A DNA stretch of 64,000 nt from Bacteroidota bacterium (GCA_023425865.1 JAFABV010000049.1:1-64000), one strand, 5' to 3'. Positions 52,445 through 62,209 are shown, counted from the stretch's first letter. Notes: generated by a model from the letters alone, not told the origin. Numbers and translations are program-made.

Positions 52445-53411
52445 ATACTTTCTGTATTACTTCTTGGTATTCGTCGTCATCGTTGCTGTAGGCGGTGATG
52501 CCGCCGCCGGCCTTGTAGTACAGCCGGCCATCTTCCTGGTCGACAAAGCGTATCATCACCGCGCTGTCGACCCTGCCCCCGGCATGATGGCCCATGATGC
52601 CGGTATAGAACCCACGGTCGTAACCCTCGGCCTCGCTGATAATCTGCATGGTCATAGGCTTGGGGGCACCGGTGATCGACCCCGCAGGCAGGAGCCTGAA
52701 GAGCAGGTCGCCTATGTGCCGACGGTAATGGGGCGTGAGCGCGCCGGTAATCTCAGAGCTGGTCTGCAGCAACGTGCCGCGACTGGTGTGCAGCCGGTCT
52801 ACGTAGCGGTAGCGGCTCACGCGCACCCCGTCGGCCACCTGGCTGAGGTCGTTGCGGATGAGGTCGACGATGGTGGCGTGCTCGGCGGCCTCCTTGGCGT
52901 TGGCCAGCAGCGTGGCCTCGGCATGGGGCAGCGAGGCGTCGCAGGTGCCCTTCATGGGAAACGAGCTGATGGTGCCGCCATCGATGGTGACGAAGGTCTC
53001 GGGCGAGAAGCACACGAAACGGTCGCGCAGCCAGCAGCGGTAGCGGGCCTCTGAGCGCAGGAAGAGCTCGCGCAGCCCTACGTTGGTGGTCACGGGCATC
53101 TTGCAGGTCAGGTTGGTGAGGTAGCTGTTGCCGGCCCTGATGTTGCGCTTCACCAACCGGATGCTCCTCCCATAGGTCGCGCGGTCGGGCGCCACGGCCT
53201 GCCATTCGAGCGGAAGGGGTGAAGGCTGAAGCCCCGGCGGCACATTGCTGAAGCGCGGGAAGCTGACCAGCAGCTCACCGCGGTCGATGTCGCGCACCTC
53301 TTCTATATATGCCTGTGTCTGTGCATAGTCGATGATAAATACAAACTCTCGGCCTGCCTCGGCAAGCCTGTTGATTCGCTCGCGCGCCTCTTCTTTGTTG
53401 TAGACTCTCAT
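52428..53411 (-). CDS. pabB: Aminodeoxychorismate synthase component I
   Basis: A 327-residue chorismate-utilising enzyme containing the catalytic domain but little of the N-terminal domain of TrpE/PabB. Motifs: IVDLIRNDLSQVA (about 221-233) and the GSITGAPKPMTM signature near residue 265. It aminates chorismate to 4-amino-4-deoxychorismate, with the following pabC product completing pABA for the folP enzyme. No glutamine amidotransferase (pabA) is adjacent. The longer frame to 53633 crosses a promoter box, so the start is 53411. Confidence 0.9.
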   Translation of the reverse strand: MRVYNKEEARERINRLAEAGREFVFIIDYAQTQAYIEEVRDIDRGELLVSFPRFSNVPPGLQPSPLPLEWQAVAPDRATYGRSIRLVKRNIRAGNSYLTNLTCKMPVTTNVGLRELFLRSEARYRCWLRDRFVCFSPETFVTIDGGTISSFPMKGTCDASLPHAEATLLANAKEAAEHATIVDLIRNDLSQVADGVRVSRYRYVDRLHTSRGTLLQTSSEITGALTPHYRRHIGDLLFRLLPAGSITGAPKPMTMQIISEAEGYDRGFYTGIMGHHAGGRVDSAVMIRFVDQEDGRLYYKAGGGITAYSNDDDEYQEVIQKVYVPIH

Positions 53412-53468
53412 GATAATTCTGTCCCCCACGGTCTGTCGGCGTCGTTGCGCCCGTGGGTCGGGACGGTG

Positions 53469-53476
53469 CAAAAATA
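53469..53476 (-). promoter_or_regulatory. Promoter -7 box of pabB-pabC
   Basis: On the minus strand TATTTTTG (53469-53476) fits the -7 consensus about 58 bp before the pabB start. The -33 region shows no TTTG. Confidence 0.45.
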
Positions 53477-53626
53477 CACATTTTCCGCCTAACGCCGTCC
53501 CGCCGCGAGCGGTTATTGTGACGAAAGCCACCCGCTTGCCCCAAAGGCCATGTGTCGGCACACACCCCCGCAACGGCCTTACACATGGTTTTTGAACAGG
53601 CCAAACGATAAAAAACAGCGGTGTGC

Positions 53627-53657
53627 TTTGCACTTCACACGAATTGCACTATCTTTG
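53627..53657 (+). promoter_or_regulatory. Promoter of the PASTA gene
   Basis: TTTG (53627-53630), 19-bp spacer, TATCTTTG (53650-53657). Exact consensus; the start codon follows at 53677. Confidence 0.8.
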
Positions 53658-53676
53658 TACACAAAAAGAGACAGCG

Positions 53677-54360
53677 ATGACTCCATCCCAATTCATAGGC
53701 AAGTTCAAGAGTTCATACCTCTGGGGCAACCTCGCGGCCATGGCGCTTGTGGTGGCGGCTCTCTTGGCCGCTGCCTGGTATGGAATAGGCGTGTACACCC
53801 ACCACGGTGAGTCGATAGCCGTGCCCAAGCTGCTGCATCAAGACTACGTTAAGGCCACGGAAACGCTCAACCGGCTCGGACTGGAGATAGAGGTGGCCGA
53901 CACGGGCTACGTGCGCACGCTGCCCGCGGGATATATACTTGAGCAGTGGCCCGAAAGCGGCACACGTGTGAAATCAGGACACAAGGTCTACGTGGTGATC
54001 AACTCTGCCAACTCGCCCACCATATCCCTACCCGACATTATCGACAACAGCTCGCTGCGTGAGGCCATGGCGCGTCTCACGGCCATTGGTTTCCAGTTAG
54101 GGCAGCCCGAGTTTATACCCGGCGAGAAAGACTGGGTGTACGGCGTGCTGGTCAATGGCAAGCACGTGGTCTACGGTGACAAGATTCCGGTTGACGCCAA
54201 GCTGATTATACAAGCCGGCAACGGCATGCGTGACGCCAACGACTCCATCAACTACGTGGACCCCGTATACCAAGAGGAGGAGCCTACGACCGGAGGCGAC
54301 GTGGACGAATTCGAGGAAGTGGAACTGCCACCCACCGAGACGCAAGAATATAAAGAATAG
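53677..54360 (+). CDS. PASTA domain membrane protein without kinase
   Basis: A 227-residue protein: short cytoplasmic N-terminus, one membrane segment (WGNLAAMALVVAALLAAAWYG, about 16-36), then two or three PASTA repeats. The first includes VPKLLHQDYVKATETLNRLGLEIEV split over residues 50-75, and the second SLPDIIDNSSLREAMARLTAIGF. The acidic C-terminus ends EEVELPPTETQEYKE. PASTA domains bind peptidoglycan stem peptides or beta-lactams in Ser/Thr kinases and PBPs. Here there is no kinase or transpeptidase domain, so a peptidoglycan-binding role is likely but unproven. ddl is three genes downstream on the same strand. Confidence 0.88.
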   Translation: MTPSQFIGKFKSSYLWGNLAAMALVVAALLAAAWYGIGVYTHHGESIAVPKLLHQDYVKATETLNRLGLEIEVADTGYVRTLPAGYILEQWPESGTRVKSGHKVYVVINSANSPTISLPDIIDNSSLREAMARLTAIGFQLGQPEFIPGEKDWVYGVLVNGKHVVYGDKIPVDAKLIIQAGNGMRDANDSINYVDPVYQEEEPTTGGDVDEFEEVELPPTETQEYKE

Positions 54361-54495
54361 GCCGGTAGGCCACAAGGTGGGGCACGGCATACGCCGGATG
54401 CATACGCACACTGCTCGGCGCCAATCCCACCGCGCAGGCCGGGCGCCGCAAACCACATTTCATATTTTACCATTCCATAGACCTCAGACACTGTA

Positions 54496-55593
54496 ATGAC
54501 AACATACAACGACGATATAGACCTGTTAGACGACGACGAACTGCAGCCCACACCAGCTGCCGAAGACAGCACCCAACGCTACGAGCACTGGAAGGTGGAG
54601 GTGGATGCCGGGCAGGCTCCGGTGCGCGTCGACAAGTTTCTGTCTGAGAAAATGCAGAACTCCAGCCGCAACCGCATACAGATGGCCGCCGACGCGGGAT
54701 GCATCTATGTGAACGGCACAGCCGTAAAGAGCAATTACAAGGTGCGCCCCTTAGACGTCATTACGCTGATGCTCGACCGTCCCAAACACGACACGAGTAT
54801 CTTTCCCGAGGAGCTGCCACTCCAGGTGGTCTACGAAGACGACGCGCTGATGGTGGTCAACAAAGCGGCGGGCATGGTGGTACACCCCGGCGCGGGCAAC
54901 TTTACAGGTACGCTCATCAATGCCGTGGCATGGCACCTGCGCAACATGGAAACCTTCGACCCCAACGACCCTGCCGTGGGACTGGTACACCGCATCGACA
55001 AGGACACCAGCGGACTGATGGTGGTGGCCAAGACCGCAGAGGCCAAGACCTCGCTCGGCAGGCAGTTTTTCGACAAGACCACCCACCGCTCCTACCACGC
55101 CTTGGTATGGGGCAACCTCACGGAAGACGAGGGGCGCATCGAGGGAAACATAGCCCGCGACCCCAAAGACCGCCTGCGCATGAAGGTGTTTGACCCCGAA
55201 CTGGGTATCGGCAAGACCGCCGTGACCCATTACCGGGTGCTCGAACGATTCGGCTACACCACCTTGGTGGAATGTGTACTCGAAACCGGGCGCACGCACC
55301 AAATCAGGGCGCACATGAAACACATCGGCCATCCGCTCTTCGGTGACGAGCGCTATGGGGGCGCAGAGATACTCCGCGGGCAGCGCAGCTCCTCGTACCG
55401 TGCCTTCGTGCAGAACGGTTTCAGGCTGTGCCCACGCCAGGCACTGCACGCCAAGACGCTCGGATTCAAGCATCCGGTGACAGGACAGCAAATGGACTTT
55501 GACTCTGAATGGCCCGCCGACTTTGCCGCCCTCATCGACAAGTGGAGGCAGTTTATACAAGGTACGACGAGAGATACCTTCACCGAGTCATGA
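54496..55593 (+). CDS. RluD-type large-subunit pseudouridine synthase
   Basis: A 365-residue RluA-family enzyme that isomerises uridines in 23S rRNA. An S4 RNA-binding domain lies near residues 42-95 (RVDKFLSEKM...CIYVNGTAVKSNYKV), and the catalytic motif is HRIDKDTSGLMVV (about 167-179, with the aspartate in RIDKDT). ETGRTHQIRAHM and GDERYGG are further signatures. RluD (U1911, U1915 and U1917 in E. coli) is the best-matching subgroup, but the exact target is inferred. An acidic N-terminal stretch (DDIDLLDDDE) precedes the S4 domain. Confidence 0.9.
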   Translation: MTTYNDDIDLLDDDELQPTPAAEDSTQRYEHWKVEVDAGQAPVRVDKFLSEKMQNSSRNRIQMAADAGCIYVNGTAVKSNYKVRPLDVITLMLDRPKHDTSIFPEELPLQVVYEDDALMVVNKAAGMVVHPGAGNFTGTLINAVAWHLRNMETFDPNDPAVGLVHRIDKDTSGLMVVAKTAEAKTSLGRQFFDKTTHRSYHALVWGNLTEDEGRIEGNIARDPKDRLRMKVFDPELGIGKTAVTHYRVLERFGYTTLVECVLETGRTHQIRAHMKHIGHPLFGDERYGGAEILRGQRSSSYRAFVQNGFRLCPRQALHAKTLGFKHPVTGQQMDFDSEWPADFAALIDKWRQFIQGTTRDTFTES

Positions 55594-55645
55594 CATACGC
55601 ATGGCAACAACCACAAATGAGCAATAACAATAGATTATAATCATA

Positions 55646-56644
55646 ATGAAAGACTTAAAGAGAAACATTGCCATCGTATGCGGTGGCGACTCCTCAGAGC
55701 ACGATGTGTCGCTGCGCTCTGCACAGGGCTTGTATTCCTTCTTCGACAAAGAGCGGTACAACGTCTATATCGTTGACATCAAAGGCCAGGACTGGCACGT
55801 GAACTTTGACGACGGACAGACTGCCGACATCGACCGCAACGACTTCTCGTTCATCGGGCAAGACGGCAAGGCGGTGGTGTTCGACTATGCCTATATCACC
55901 ATTCACGGCACACCGGGTGAGAATGGTATACTGCAGGGCTACTTCGACCTGATTCACATGCCGTACTCTACCAGCGGCGTGCTCGTTGAAGCCATGACCT
56001 TCGACAAGTATGTGCTCAACAACTATCTGCGTGGTTTCGGAGTCAAGGTAGCCAAGAGCATACTGCTGCACCGCGAGGACAGCTACGACGAGGAGGAAAT
56101 CGAGAAGCAGTTGGGCATGCCAGTGTTTGTCAAGCCCTCTGCCGACGGCTCGAGCTTCGGCGTGTCGAAGGTGAAGAACGCCGACCAGCTGGCTCCTGCC
56201 CTGCGTGTGGCCTTCATGGAGAGCGACGAGGTGATGGTGGAACAGTATATGGAGGGTACGGAGATCTCCATCGGCTGCTACAAGACCAGTGAGAAGTCGG
56301 TGGTGCTGCCCGCTACAGAGGTGGTGACCAGCAACGAGTTCTTCGACTACGATGCCAAATACAACGGACAGGTGCAGGAAATCACTCCCGCCCGCCTCGC
56401 GGAGGAGACGGCACGCAAGGTGGCGGAGGAGACCAGCCGCATATATGATATTCTTCAGTGCAACGGTATCATCCGCATCGACTACATTATCTCTAAAGAC
56501 GCTGAAGGCAACGACGTGATCAACATGCTCGAGGTGAACACCACGCCGGGCATGACCGCCACCAGCTTTATTCCACAGCAGGTGAAGGCTGCCGGCCTCG
56601 ACATCAAGGACGTGCTGACCGACATTGTGGAGAACCAGTTCTAA
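55646..56644 (+). CDS. ddl: D-alanine--D-alanine ligase
   Basis: A 332-residue ATP-grasp ligase joining two D-alanines for peptidoglycan. N-terminal IAIVCGGDSSEHDVSLRSA (9-27) is diagnostic; further KPSADGSSFGVSKV, the metal site EVNTTPGMTATSFIP near the C-terminus, and GTPGENGILQGYFD. The product feeds MurF (30.9 kb). It is 52 bp downstream of the RluD-like gene, and a PASTA gene lies before that, giving a small cell-wall-linked run. Confidence 0.95.
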   Translation: MKDLKRNIAIVCGGDSSEHDVSLRSAQGLYSFFDKERYNVYIVDIKGQDWHVNFDDGQTADIDRNDFSFIGQDGKAVVFDYAYITIHGTPGENGILQGYFDLIHMPYSTSGVLVEAMTFDKYVLNNYLRGFGVKVAKSILLHREDSYDEEEIEKQLGMPVFVKPSADGSSFGVSKVKNADQLAPALRVAFMESDEVMVEQYMEGTEISIGCYKTSEKSVVLPATEVVTSNEFFDYDAKYNGQVQEITPARLAEETARKVAEETSRIYDILQCNGIIRIDYIISKDAEGNDVINMLEVNTTPGMTATSFIPQQVKAAGLDIKDVLTDIVENQF

Positions 56645-56700
56645 GGCCGCGGCGGCGAACCATCGCCTGCAAACGTCATTCACGACCTCAACCCATTGAC

Positions 56701-56728
56701 GAGGATGCATCGACAACGGTGCATCCTC
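56701..56728 (+). terminator. Terminator of ddl
   Basis: GAGGATGCA (56701-56709) pairs with TGCATCCTC (56720-56728), followed by TTATTATG. Starts 56 bp past the ddl stop. Confidence 0.75.
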
Positions 56729-56857
56729 TTATTATGTTTTGCACACAGGGAGTAGGCTACACACTTTCGCAACAGTCCACTTTCACGCTGTTACACCTTC
56801 ACGCCACCTCGCTTGCCCACAAGCCTTCTTTCTACCCAACCCACCAAAAGCAGCAGC

Positions 56858-56884
56858 CCCTGACAGTCATTGCGACTGTCAGGG
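56858..56884 (-). terminator. Terminator of the porin-GDPD-glpT operon
   Basis: CCCTGACAGT / ACTGTCAGGG is a perfect 10-bp stem with a 7-nt loop. On the minus strand it lies 27 bp after the porin stop and is followed by a moderately T-rich stretch (GCTGCTGCTTTTGG). Confidence 0.75.
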
Positions 56885-56910
56885 ACTGCCTGGATAACCA
56901 TGCTTTCTAA

Positions 56911-58251
56911 TTAGAATACAAACTGCAGACGAGCCTGCACCTGATGGAAGTTCTTGTCGTAAGGCAAGAAATCCTTGTTCAACTTGTGATAGGTATAGTC
57001 GAACATGACCTGTGCGAAACGGTTGAAGCTATAGTTCAGACCCACCGTATAAGAACGCACGGCACCGCCACCCACGCTCGACGAAGCATAAGGCCAGTCC
57101 TCCATGTAGCCATTGGGATAGTACTGGTTGCGGCCTGCAGAGAAGTACTCGCCTTTAACGATGTCATTCAGGCCGGTATAGTTGAAGCGGGCCACCACTT
57201 CCAGCGAACGACCGCTCATACCCTTGAGTACACCCTCCTGCTTGTCGTAGCTGTAGGGATTGCCAAAGATGAGATAGCCTGCCTCCACGTATCCACCATG
57301 GAAGTTGTTGCTGCGCAGCGGATTGGCAGCCTCCCAGGCATCGAGGGTGCCCCAGGTATCGATGTTGTTGTTAGAGGCATCGAAGATGGTCTTGGAGTCG
57401 CGCTTCTTGGTGACATGCTTATAGAGATATTCGCCACGGGCGAAAAACTTCTGGTTGTGGTACAACACCTCTGCTCCGGCATCGATCACGTTCTCTGCCC
57501 AGGGCAACGAGCACGACATAAACTGCTCGTCTTCATCGACAAAGGTCTCGAGCGACTGTGCCAGGTTCAGGGTCTTCTTCAGCACATTATTCTCGGCCAC
57601 GCCGCCACCCATGTGCTGGTAACGGATGTTGGCACCCACGTGCAACGTCTGATGCTCGTCGGCAATGGGGCGATAGAGGTAACGCCCGGCAAGCACCAGG
57701 CCATTGTAGCCAGCCTCCACCTTATTATATTGGTTCTCAGTGAACACACCCTGGTAGGCCATGAACTTGTCGTTGGTGTACTTATAGGTAATACCCAGCT
57801 CACGTCCCTCACCCAGCGCATTAGAGACGCCTGGACGCGAGATGAAGTGGTAGCTGCCCAGCGAGGTGTTGCGGGCCATGGACCCGGCAGGGTCGTTGTA
57901 GTAGCCGCCCTTGATGGCATGGCGACCTCCATCTTTATCGGCAACGGAGTACTGCATGAAAATGTTCTTCTGACTGAACTGTCCACCACCGAAACCGAAG
58001 TCGGCATAGAAGTACCAATCCTTGTAGGTCAGCGAGGTGCGGATGCGTGCATCGGTAATCGAGGCACCGCTCTGCATGGGCGTGAAGTCAGTGTGATAGT
58101 AGGCAGCATCGGCCATGAAGCGCGCGCCAACGGTGAAGTGGAGGTCTTCGTTCTCCTTGTCGATCGTTACAGTGGGCTTGGAGTCGAAGTCCTGAGCTGT
58201 TGCCCCAAGGGTGCAAAGTGCCAATATAGGCATCAAAATATATTTTTTCAT
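56911..58251 (-). CDS. Porin, phosphate-selective porin O/P family-like
   Basis: A 446-residue outer-membrane beta-barrel. Signal peptide MKKYILMPILALCTLGATAQ, alternating strands throughout (FTVGARFMADAAYYHTDFTP at the start), and a C-terminus ending KNFHQVQARLQFVF with terminal Phe as in porins. GGQFSQKNIFMQYSVAD and YTVGLNYSFNRFAQVMFDYTYHK fit the OprP/OprO-like family (PF07396). It is the last gene of the glpT-GDPD-porin transcript, which suggests uptake of glycerophosphodiesters or other phosphorylated solutes across the outer membrane. Specificity is inferred from context. Start at 58251, not 58296, to place the signal peptide first. Confidence 0.82.
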   Translation of the reverse strand: MKKYILMPILALCTLGATAQDFDSKPTVTIDKENEDLHFTVGARFMADAAYYHTDFTPMQSGASITDARIRTSLTYKDWYFYADFGFGGGQFSQKNIFMQYSVADKDGGRHAIKGGYYNDPAGSMARNTSLGSYHFISRPGVSNALGEGRELGITYKYTNDKFMAYQGVFTENQYNKVEAGYNGLVLAGRYLYRPIADEHQTLHVGANIRYQHMGGGVAENNVLKKTLNLAQSLETFVDEDEQFMSCSLPWAENVIDAGAEVLYHNQKFFARGEYLYKHVTKKRDSKTIFDASNNNIDTWGTLDAWEAANPLRSNNFHGGYVEAGYLIFGNPYSYDKQEGVLKGMSGRSLEVVARFNYTGLNDIVKGEYFSAGRNQYYPNGYMEDWPYASSSVGGGAVRSYTVGLNYSFNRFAQVMFDYTYHKLNKDFLPYDKNFHQVQARLQFVF

Positions 58252-58302
58252 TAGACTTGCTTTTATTAAAATACAGTTATTACTATTTTTACGCACATCG
58301 CA

Positions 58303-60012
58303 TTAGTAACCCAAGGCGTTGAGCACGTCATTGGCATTAGGTACGGCAGACGGTGCCTGAGAGTTGTCGTAGGTCTGACCGGGATGGAACGGGTTGTCGA
58401 GCTTAGAGTTGCAACGGAATCCGTTCTCAATCATATACTTGATGGAGATCTCTGAGCGATTGGTAAAGAAACCGTCCATATACACCGGATGGGTGCTCTT
58501 GTCGGTGAAGGTGGTGTAGGGTGTGGCCGGTACTGTGACATTCAGCAAGTCGTCAAACTCAGTGGGATTCTCGCCCCAGAAGTTGACAAAATAACCCATA
58601 TACTTCTTCATCTGTGCGTCAGAGTCGAACGAATAGGGATGGTTGAGCATACCCGACTTGCGGATCATATAGGCCTGCCAGGGCTTGTTCATCTCAGGAT
58701 AGTTGTTGGGTGCGCCAGAGATAGCCGGGCCGATGATATGGGCACCGTTGTCCTGGGCATACTTGATGAAGTCGGCATAGCCGGTAGGTGTGTCGTAGGC
58801 CAGGTCGGTGGCATAGGCAGGCTGGCTGATCCAGAGGAGATAGCACATTGGAATCTTACCCTGGAAGACACCGTATGCGCGATGCAGGGCATCGAACGAG
58901 AAGGTCTGGAGGATAACCTTGCCGTTGGTGTTACCCACGTTCACCTTGCCTGCCTTGTAGAACGGTGCGTTCTCGGGCTCGGGAGCAGTGATGATGTTCC
59001 ATCCCCACTGGGCCAGGATGTTGTAGACACGGATCTCGATGTCTTTGGGATTGAGCCACGACTCCTTGAACTCGGGATAGATACCCGGACGGTTACCATT
59101 GTCCTTCTCGTCGGCCACGTAGGCTGTCGAGCCGTTCTTGTCACCGAAGCTGTACTCCACGAAGTCCATGTACTTGGCAGCCTTCGAACCCTTCACCGCC
59201 TGGTCGTCGATCTTCACGGCCGGTCTGGCGGCATCGTAGATCTCGGCGAGCGTCATGTCCTTGTACTCATCCTTGATCTTGTAGGTCAGCACCCTTCGGC
59301 CAGAGGCATCGCGGTTGAGCTTCATGCCCATGGCATAGTTGATCTGATCCTGAAGGGCCGACACATACTGACCATCGGCATACTGGATGGAGGGCACACC
59401 ACCACGATACACTACCTTGCCGTTGTTTTTGGCAGCAAAAGAAGAACGGGCCTGCTCAGGAGTGGCATCGTTGAACCATTTACCAGCATCGAGCATCAGA
59501 AGTTCTGCATAGTAGTAAGATAAGGTATAGTTGGAACGGAAATCTTTAATATCGCGCTCATACTGAGCGTTGATGTCAGCCTCGGTAAAGTGCTGACTCC
59601 CGTCAGCGTTGCGGAAACTCCGGTAAAAGTCCTTACGGATGGAAGGCACCTCATCTGAGAATACGTCCTCGATGTTGGTGGTGCGCTTGAGGTTCTCGTC
59701 GTGGTTGGCCAGGATCACGCCATCCTTGGTGGCCTGGAGGTCGCTCTCAAGATAGTCGGCACCCATGTTGCGTGCCCAGCGCCAGGCGGATTCGGTCTCC
59801 TCGGGAGCCCAGAAGGTGGAGCCACGATGCGCTATACAGGCATACAAGGGTACATAATCTCTCACCTTGGCCATTTCGGGAGAGATTTGCTGAACAACAA
59901 TTCTCTTGGCATCGGTGTTTTCATTAGTAAATTCCTGCTCATCCGAACAAGAAGTAAAGACTGACAAGGCAGCTATGCCCACAAGTCCTACTCGATAAAG
60001 ACTCTTCATCAT
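58303..60012 (-). CDS. Glycerophosphodiester phosphodiesterase-family lipoprotein
   Basis: A 569-residue secreted lipoprotein (lipobox FTSC, Cys22; a start three bases later at 60009 is equally possible). The GDPD domain has the catalytic His62 (ACIAHRG), the metal residues in YLESD (89-91) and His104 in ANHDENL. It would hydrolyse glycerophosphodiesters from degraded phospholipids to glycerol-3-phosphate and an alcohol in the periplasm or at the surface. It is longer than E. coli GlpQ (about 350), with an insertion around residues 120-330. The next gene upstream is glpT, which imports the product. Confidence 0.9.
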   Translation of the reverse strand: MMKSLYRVGLVGIAALSVFTSCSDEQEFTNENTDAKRIVVQQISPEMAKVRDYVPLYACIAHRGSTFWAPEETESAWRWARNMGADYLESDLQATKDGVILANHDENLKRTTNIEDVFSDEVPSIRKDFYRSFRNADGSQHFTEADINAQYERDIKDFRSNYTLSYYYAELLMLDAGKWFNDATPEQARSSFAAKNNGKVVYRGGVPSIQYADGQYVSALQDQINYAMGMKLNRDASGRRVLTYKIKDEYKDMTLAEIYDAARPAVKIDDQAVKGSKAAKYMDFVEYSFGDKNGSTAYVADEKDNGNRPGIYPEFKESWLNPKDIEIRVYNILAQWGWNIITAPEPENAPFYKAGKVNVGNTNGKVILQTFSFDALHRAYGVFQGKIPMCYLLWISQPAYATDLAYDTPTGYADFIKYAQDNGAHIIGPAISGAPNNYPEMNKPWQAYMIRKSGMLNHPYSFDSDAQMKKYMGYFVNFWGENPTEFDDLLNVTVPATPYTTFTDKSTHPVYMDGFFTNRSEISIKYMIENGFRCNSKLDNPFHPGQTYDNSQAPSAVPNANDVLNALGY

Positions 60013-60060
60013 TGTTGTAAGTTTAGATAGGTTTATACTGTTATGATTATTTCTCTTGTA

Positions 60061-61446
60061 TTATTTTTCTTTATTGACAAGATACTGCTCCTCTTTGTAG
60101 GTCAGCGCCATGAAGACAATAGACAACAAGCACGCACCGATGAGCAGCACGAATGTCCAGTTCCAGCCTGCATGCTCTGCCACGTACCCGATGACGATGT
60201 TGGCCAGAAGTGCCGTTCCCAGAACGTAGCCCATGAAACCGGTGAGACCGGCAGCCGTACCGGCGGCGTTCTTGGGTGCCAGGTCGAGGGCCTGCACGCC
60301 GATGAGCATCACCGGACCATAGATGAAGAAGCCAATGGCGATAAGACACACCAGCACTACGTCAATGTTGTCGAGGAATTGCCAGTAGATGAAGATGAAC
60401 ACGGCTACAACGACCATGAACAAGATGGTGGGCAGGGCCCGGCGCCCGTGAAACACCTTGTCGCTCAACCAGCCGCATATTAGTGTTCCGGGAATAGCCG
60501 CCATCTCGTAGGCAAAGTAGGCCCAGCCGGCATTCTTGATGTCGATACCGCGCTCGGTCAGGATGGTGGGCGCCCTGTCGAGGCAGCCATAGCGCACCAT
60601 GTAGACAAAGGCATTGGCAAAGGCGATGTACCACAAGAAACGATTGTTGAGCACAGTCTTGAAGATCTCTGAAGTGCTCAGCACCTCCTCCGCCTTCTCT
60701 GAATAGGTCTTTGCATAGTCGTTGCGCCACTTCTCTATTGAAGGCAGCCCGCACGACTGCGGGGTGTCACGAATGAGCAAGTAGGCCATCAATGCAATGA
60801 AGATGGAGATACAAGCCGGGAAAAGATAGGTGCCGATGAGGAAATAGCGGCTGGTGTCGGCTCCATAGAACCAGTTGCCAAACCAAAGGGCACCATAGAC
60901 CGAGACAGGACCGACGAGTGCACCACCAACATTGTGGGCACAGTTCCACACCGACATCCACGTGCCCCGCTCCTTGATCGAGAACCAATGGGTCATCACA
61001 CGGCCGCACGGAGGCCAGCCCATACCATTGAACCAGCCTACCAAGAAGTTGAGGGCAGCCATCATGACGATGGCCCACAACTTGTGTTCGGCACCAATCC
61101 ATTGTATCGGAACAATCATGAACATCATCGACAAGGCTGCAAGCACGAGTCCGATGGGTAGGAAACGCTGGGCATTGCTGCGGTCGGACACGCTGGCCAT
61201 GATAAACTTGGAGAAGCCATATGCAATGGCATTCATGGAGAGTACCACACCCAGTTCGCCTTTCTCGAAACCAAACGATGCGAGCATAGGGATGGCCATC
61301 GAAAAATTCTTGCGCACAATATAGAATCCTGCGTAGCCAATAAAGATACCCAAAAATACCTGCAGGCGCAGGCTTTTGTACCTTGCGTCTACATCCTGAC
61401 CCGTGAGTTCAGGCTTGAAAGCCGGGGGAGCTAAAAAATTCCACAT
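60061..61446 (-). CDS. glpT: Glycerol-3-phosphate transporter (MFS, GlpT type)
   Basis: A 461-residue organophosphate:phosphate antiporter with about 12 membrane segments. GYAGFYIVRKNFSMAIPML (35-53) and the GWPPCGRVMTHWFS signature (about 142-155) are typical of GlpT/UhpT, and the arginine in YIVRKN corresponds to the phosphate-binding residue. It exchanges internal phosphate for glycerol-3-phosphate. First gene of the operon with the GDPD lipoprotein and the porin, in divergent arrangement with a DeoR-family regulator. Confidence 0.93.
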   Translation of the reverse strand: MWNFLAPPAFKPELTGQDVDARYKSLRLQVFLGIFIGYAGFYIVRKNFSMAIPMLASFGFEKGELGVVLSMNAIAYGFSKFIMASVSDRSNAQRFLPIGLVLAALSMMFMIVPIQWIGAEHKLWAIVMMAALNFLVGWFNGMGWPPCGRVMTHWFSIKERGTWMSVWNCAHNVGGALVGPVSVYGALWFGNWFYGADTSRYFLIGTYLFPACISIFIALMAYLLIRDTPQSCGLPSIEKWRNDYAKTYSEKAEEVLSTSEIFKTVLNNRFLWYIAFANAFVYMVRYGCLDRAPTILTERGIDIKNAGWAYFAYEMAAIPGTLICGWLSDKVFHGRRALPTILFMVVVAVFIFIYWQFLDNIDVVLVCLIAIGFFIYGPVMLIGVQALDLAPKNAAGTAAGLTGFMGYVLGTALLANIVIGYVAEHAGWNWTFVLLIGACLLSIVFMALTYKEEQYLVNKEK

Positions 61447-61689
61447 ATTTACGTTGTATGTTAATAGTTATAAAGTTGAGTTCATAGATTTACACGGTGT
61501 GTGCTTGCCCGATGTCAACAGGGTATAAGTCTGCACCTTTCACGGTGAGTTACCATTCACTTGGTCAGAGGCTGGATCATTCCTCATTTTGTTTCAACAA
61601 TACCGTCTGGACAACTTTACGTTGTGATTTCGAAGTATAATATATTGTATTTCTTTTTAGTTTTGTTTCGTAAGGAAAGATTATTGGCG

Positions 61690-61697
61690 CAAAGATA
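61690..61697 (-). promoter_or_regulatory. Candidate promoter -7 box upstream of glpT
   Basis: On the minus strand TATCTTTG (61690-61697) fits the -7 consensus but no -33 element is visible, and the leader to glpT would be about 240 nt. A nearer promoter may have been missed. Confidence 0.4.
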
Positions 61698-62175
61698 TGT
61701 TATTCTTCAAGAATTTGGTATTGTTTTTTTTGGTTTTTTAACACACTTTAATAACACCATCCTTCTGGCCACTCAAACCCACAGGTTTCAAACTTAGACG
61801 CGCGACACCCCACCCAACGAAATGAAGACCAGTCCTAGACAAAACACAAACCGAAACCTAGCACAAAACAACTACATAACCACTACTATCTGACACAAAA
61901 CTTCCCCAGAAAGACCTTCAACCCACATGATAAAGCACAAGTTGTTAACGACCTACTGGACGACAACACATACCAGCCCACATATCGCCCACGTCTTCAA
62001 CTTATCTGACACCAAACCGTCCCACCAAACCCAACCACTGTTAGACGAGGCCGATTGACTTTCGTTACGAAGAGCCATGACAAGAGTCGCGACAAGAGAG
62101 CATCTAAAACGAAAGGTGTCAAGGTGCAAACATACACTTGAATGGATTGTTAACATTCTGTTAAACCACAATCAT

Positions 62176-62209
62176 TTTGCCGAAATATCAAACGAAAAAC
62201 TTACTTTTG
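62176..62209 (+). promoter_or_regulatory. Promoter of the DeoR-family regulator gene
   Basis: TTTG (62176-62179), 22-bp spacer, TACTTTTG (62202-62209). Slightly long spacer, leader about 40 nt. Confidence 0.6.

Noticed and set aside
56944..58254. 436-codon plus-strand open frame over the porin gene
   Set aside because: Antisense shadow; the porin has a signal peptide and a barrel C-terminus.
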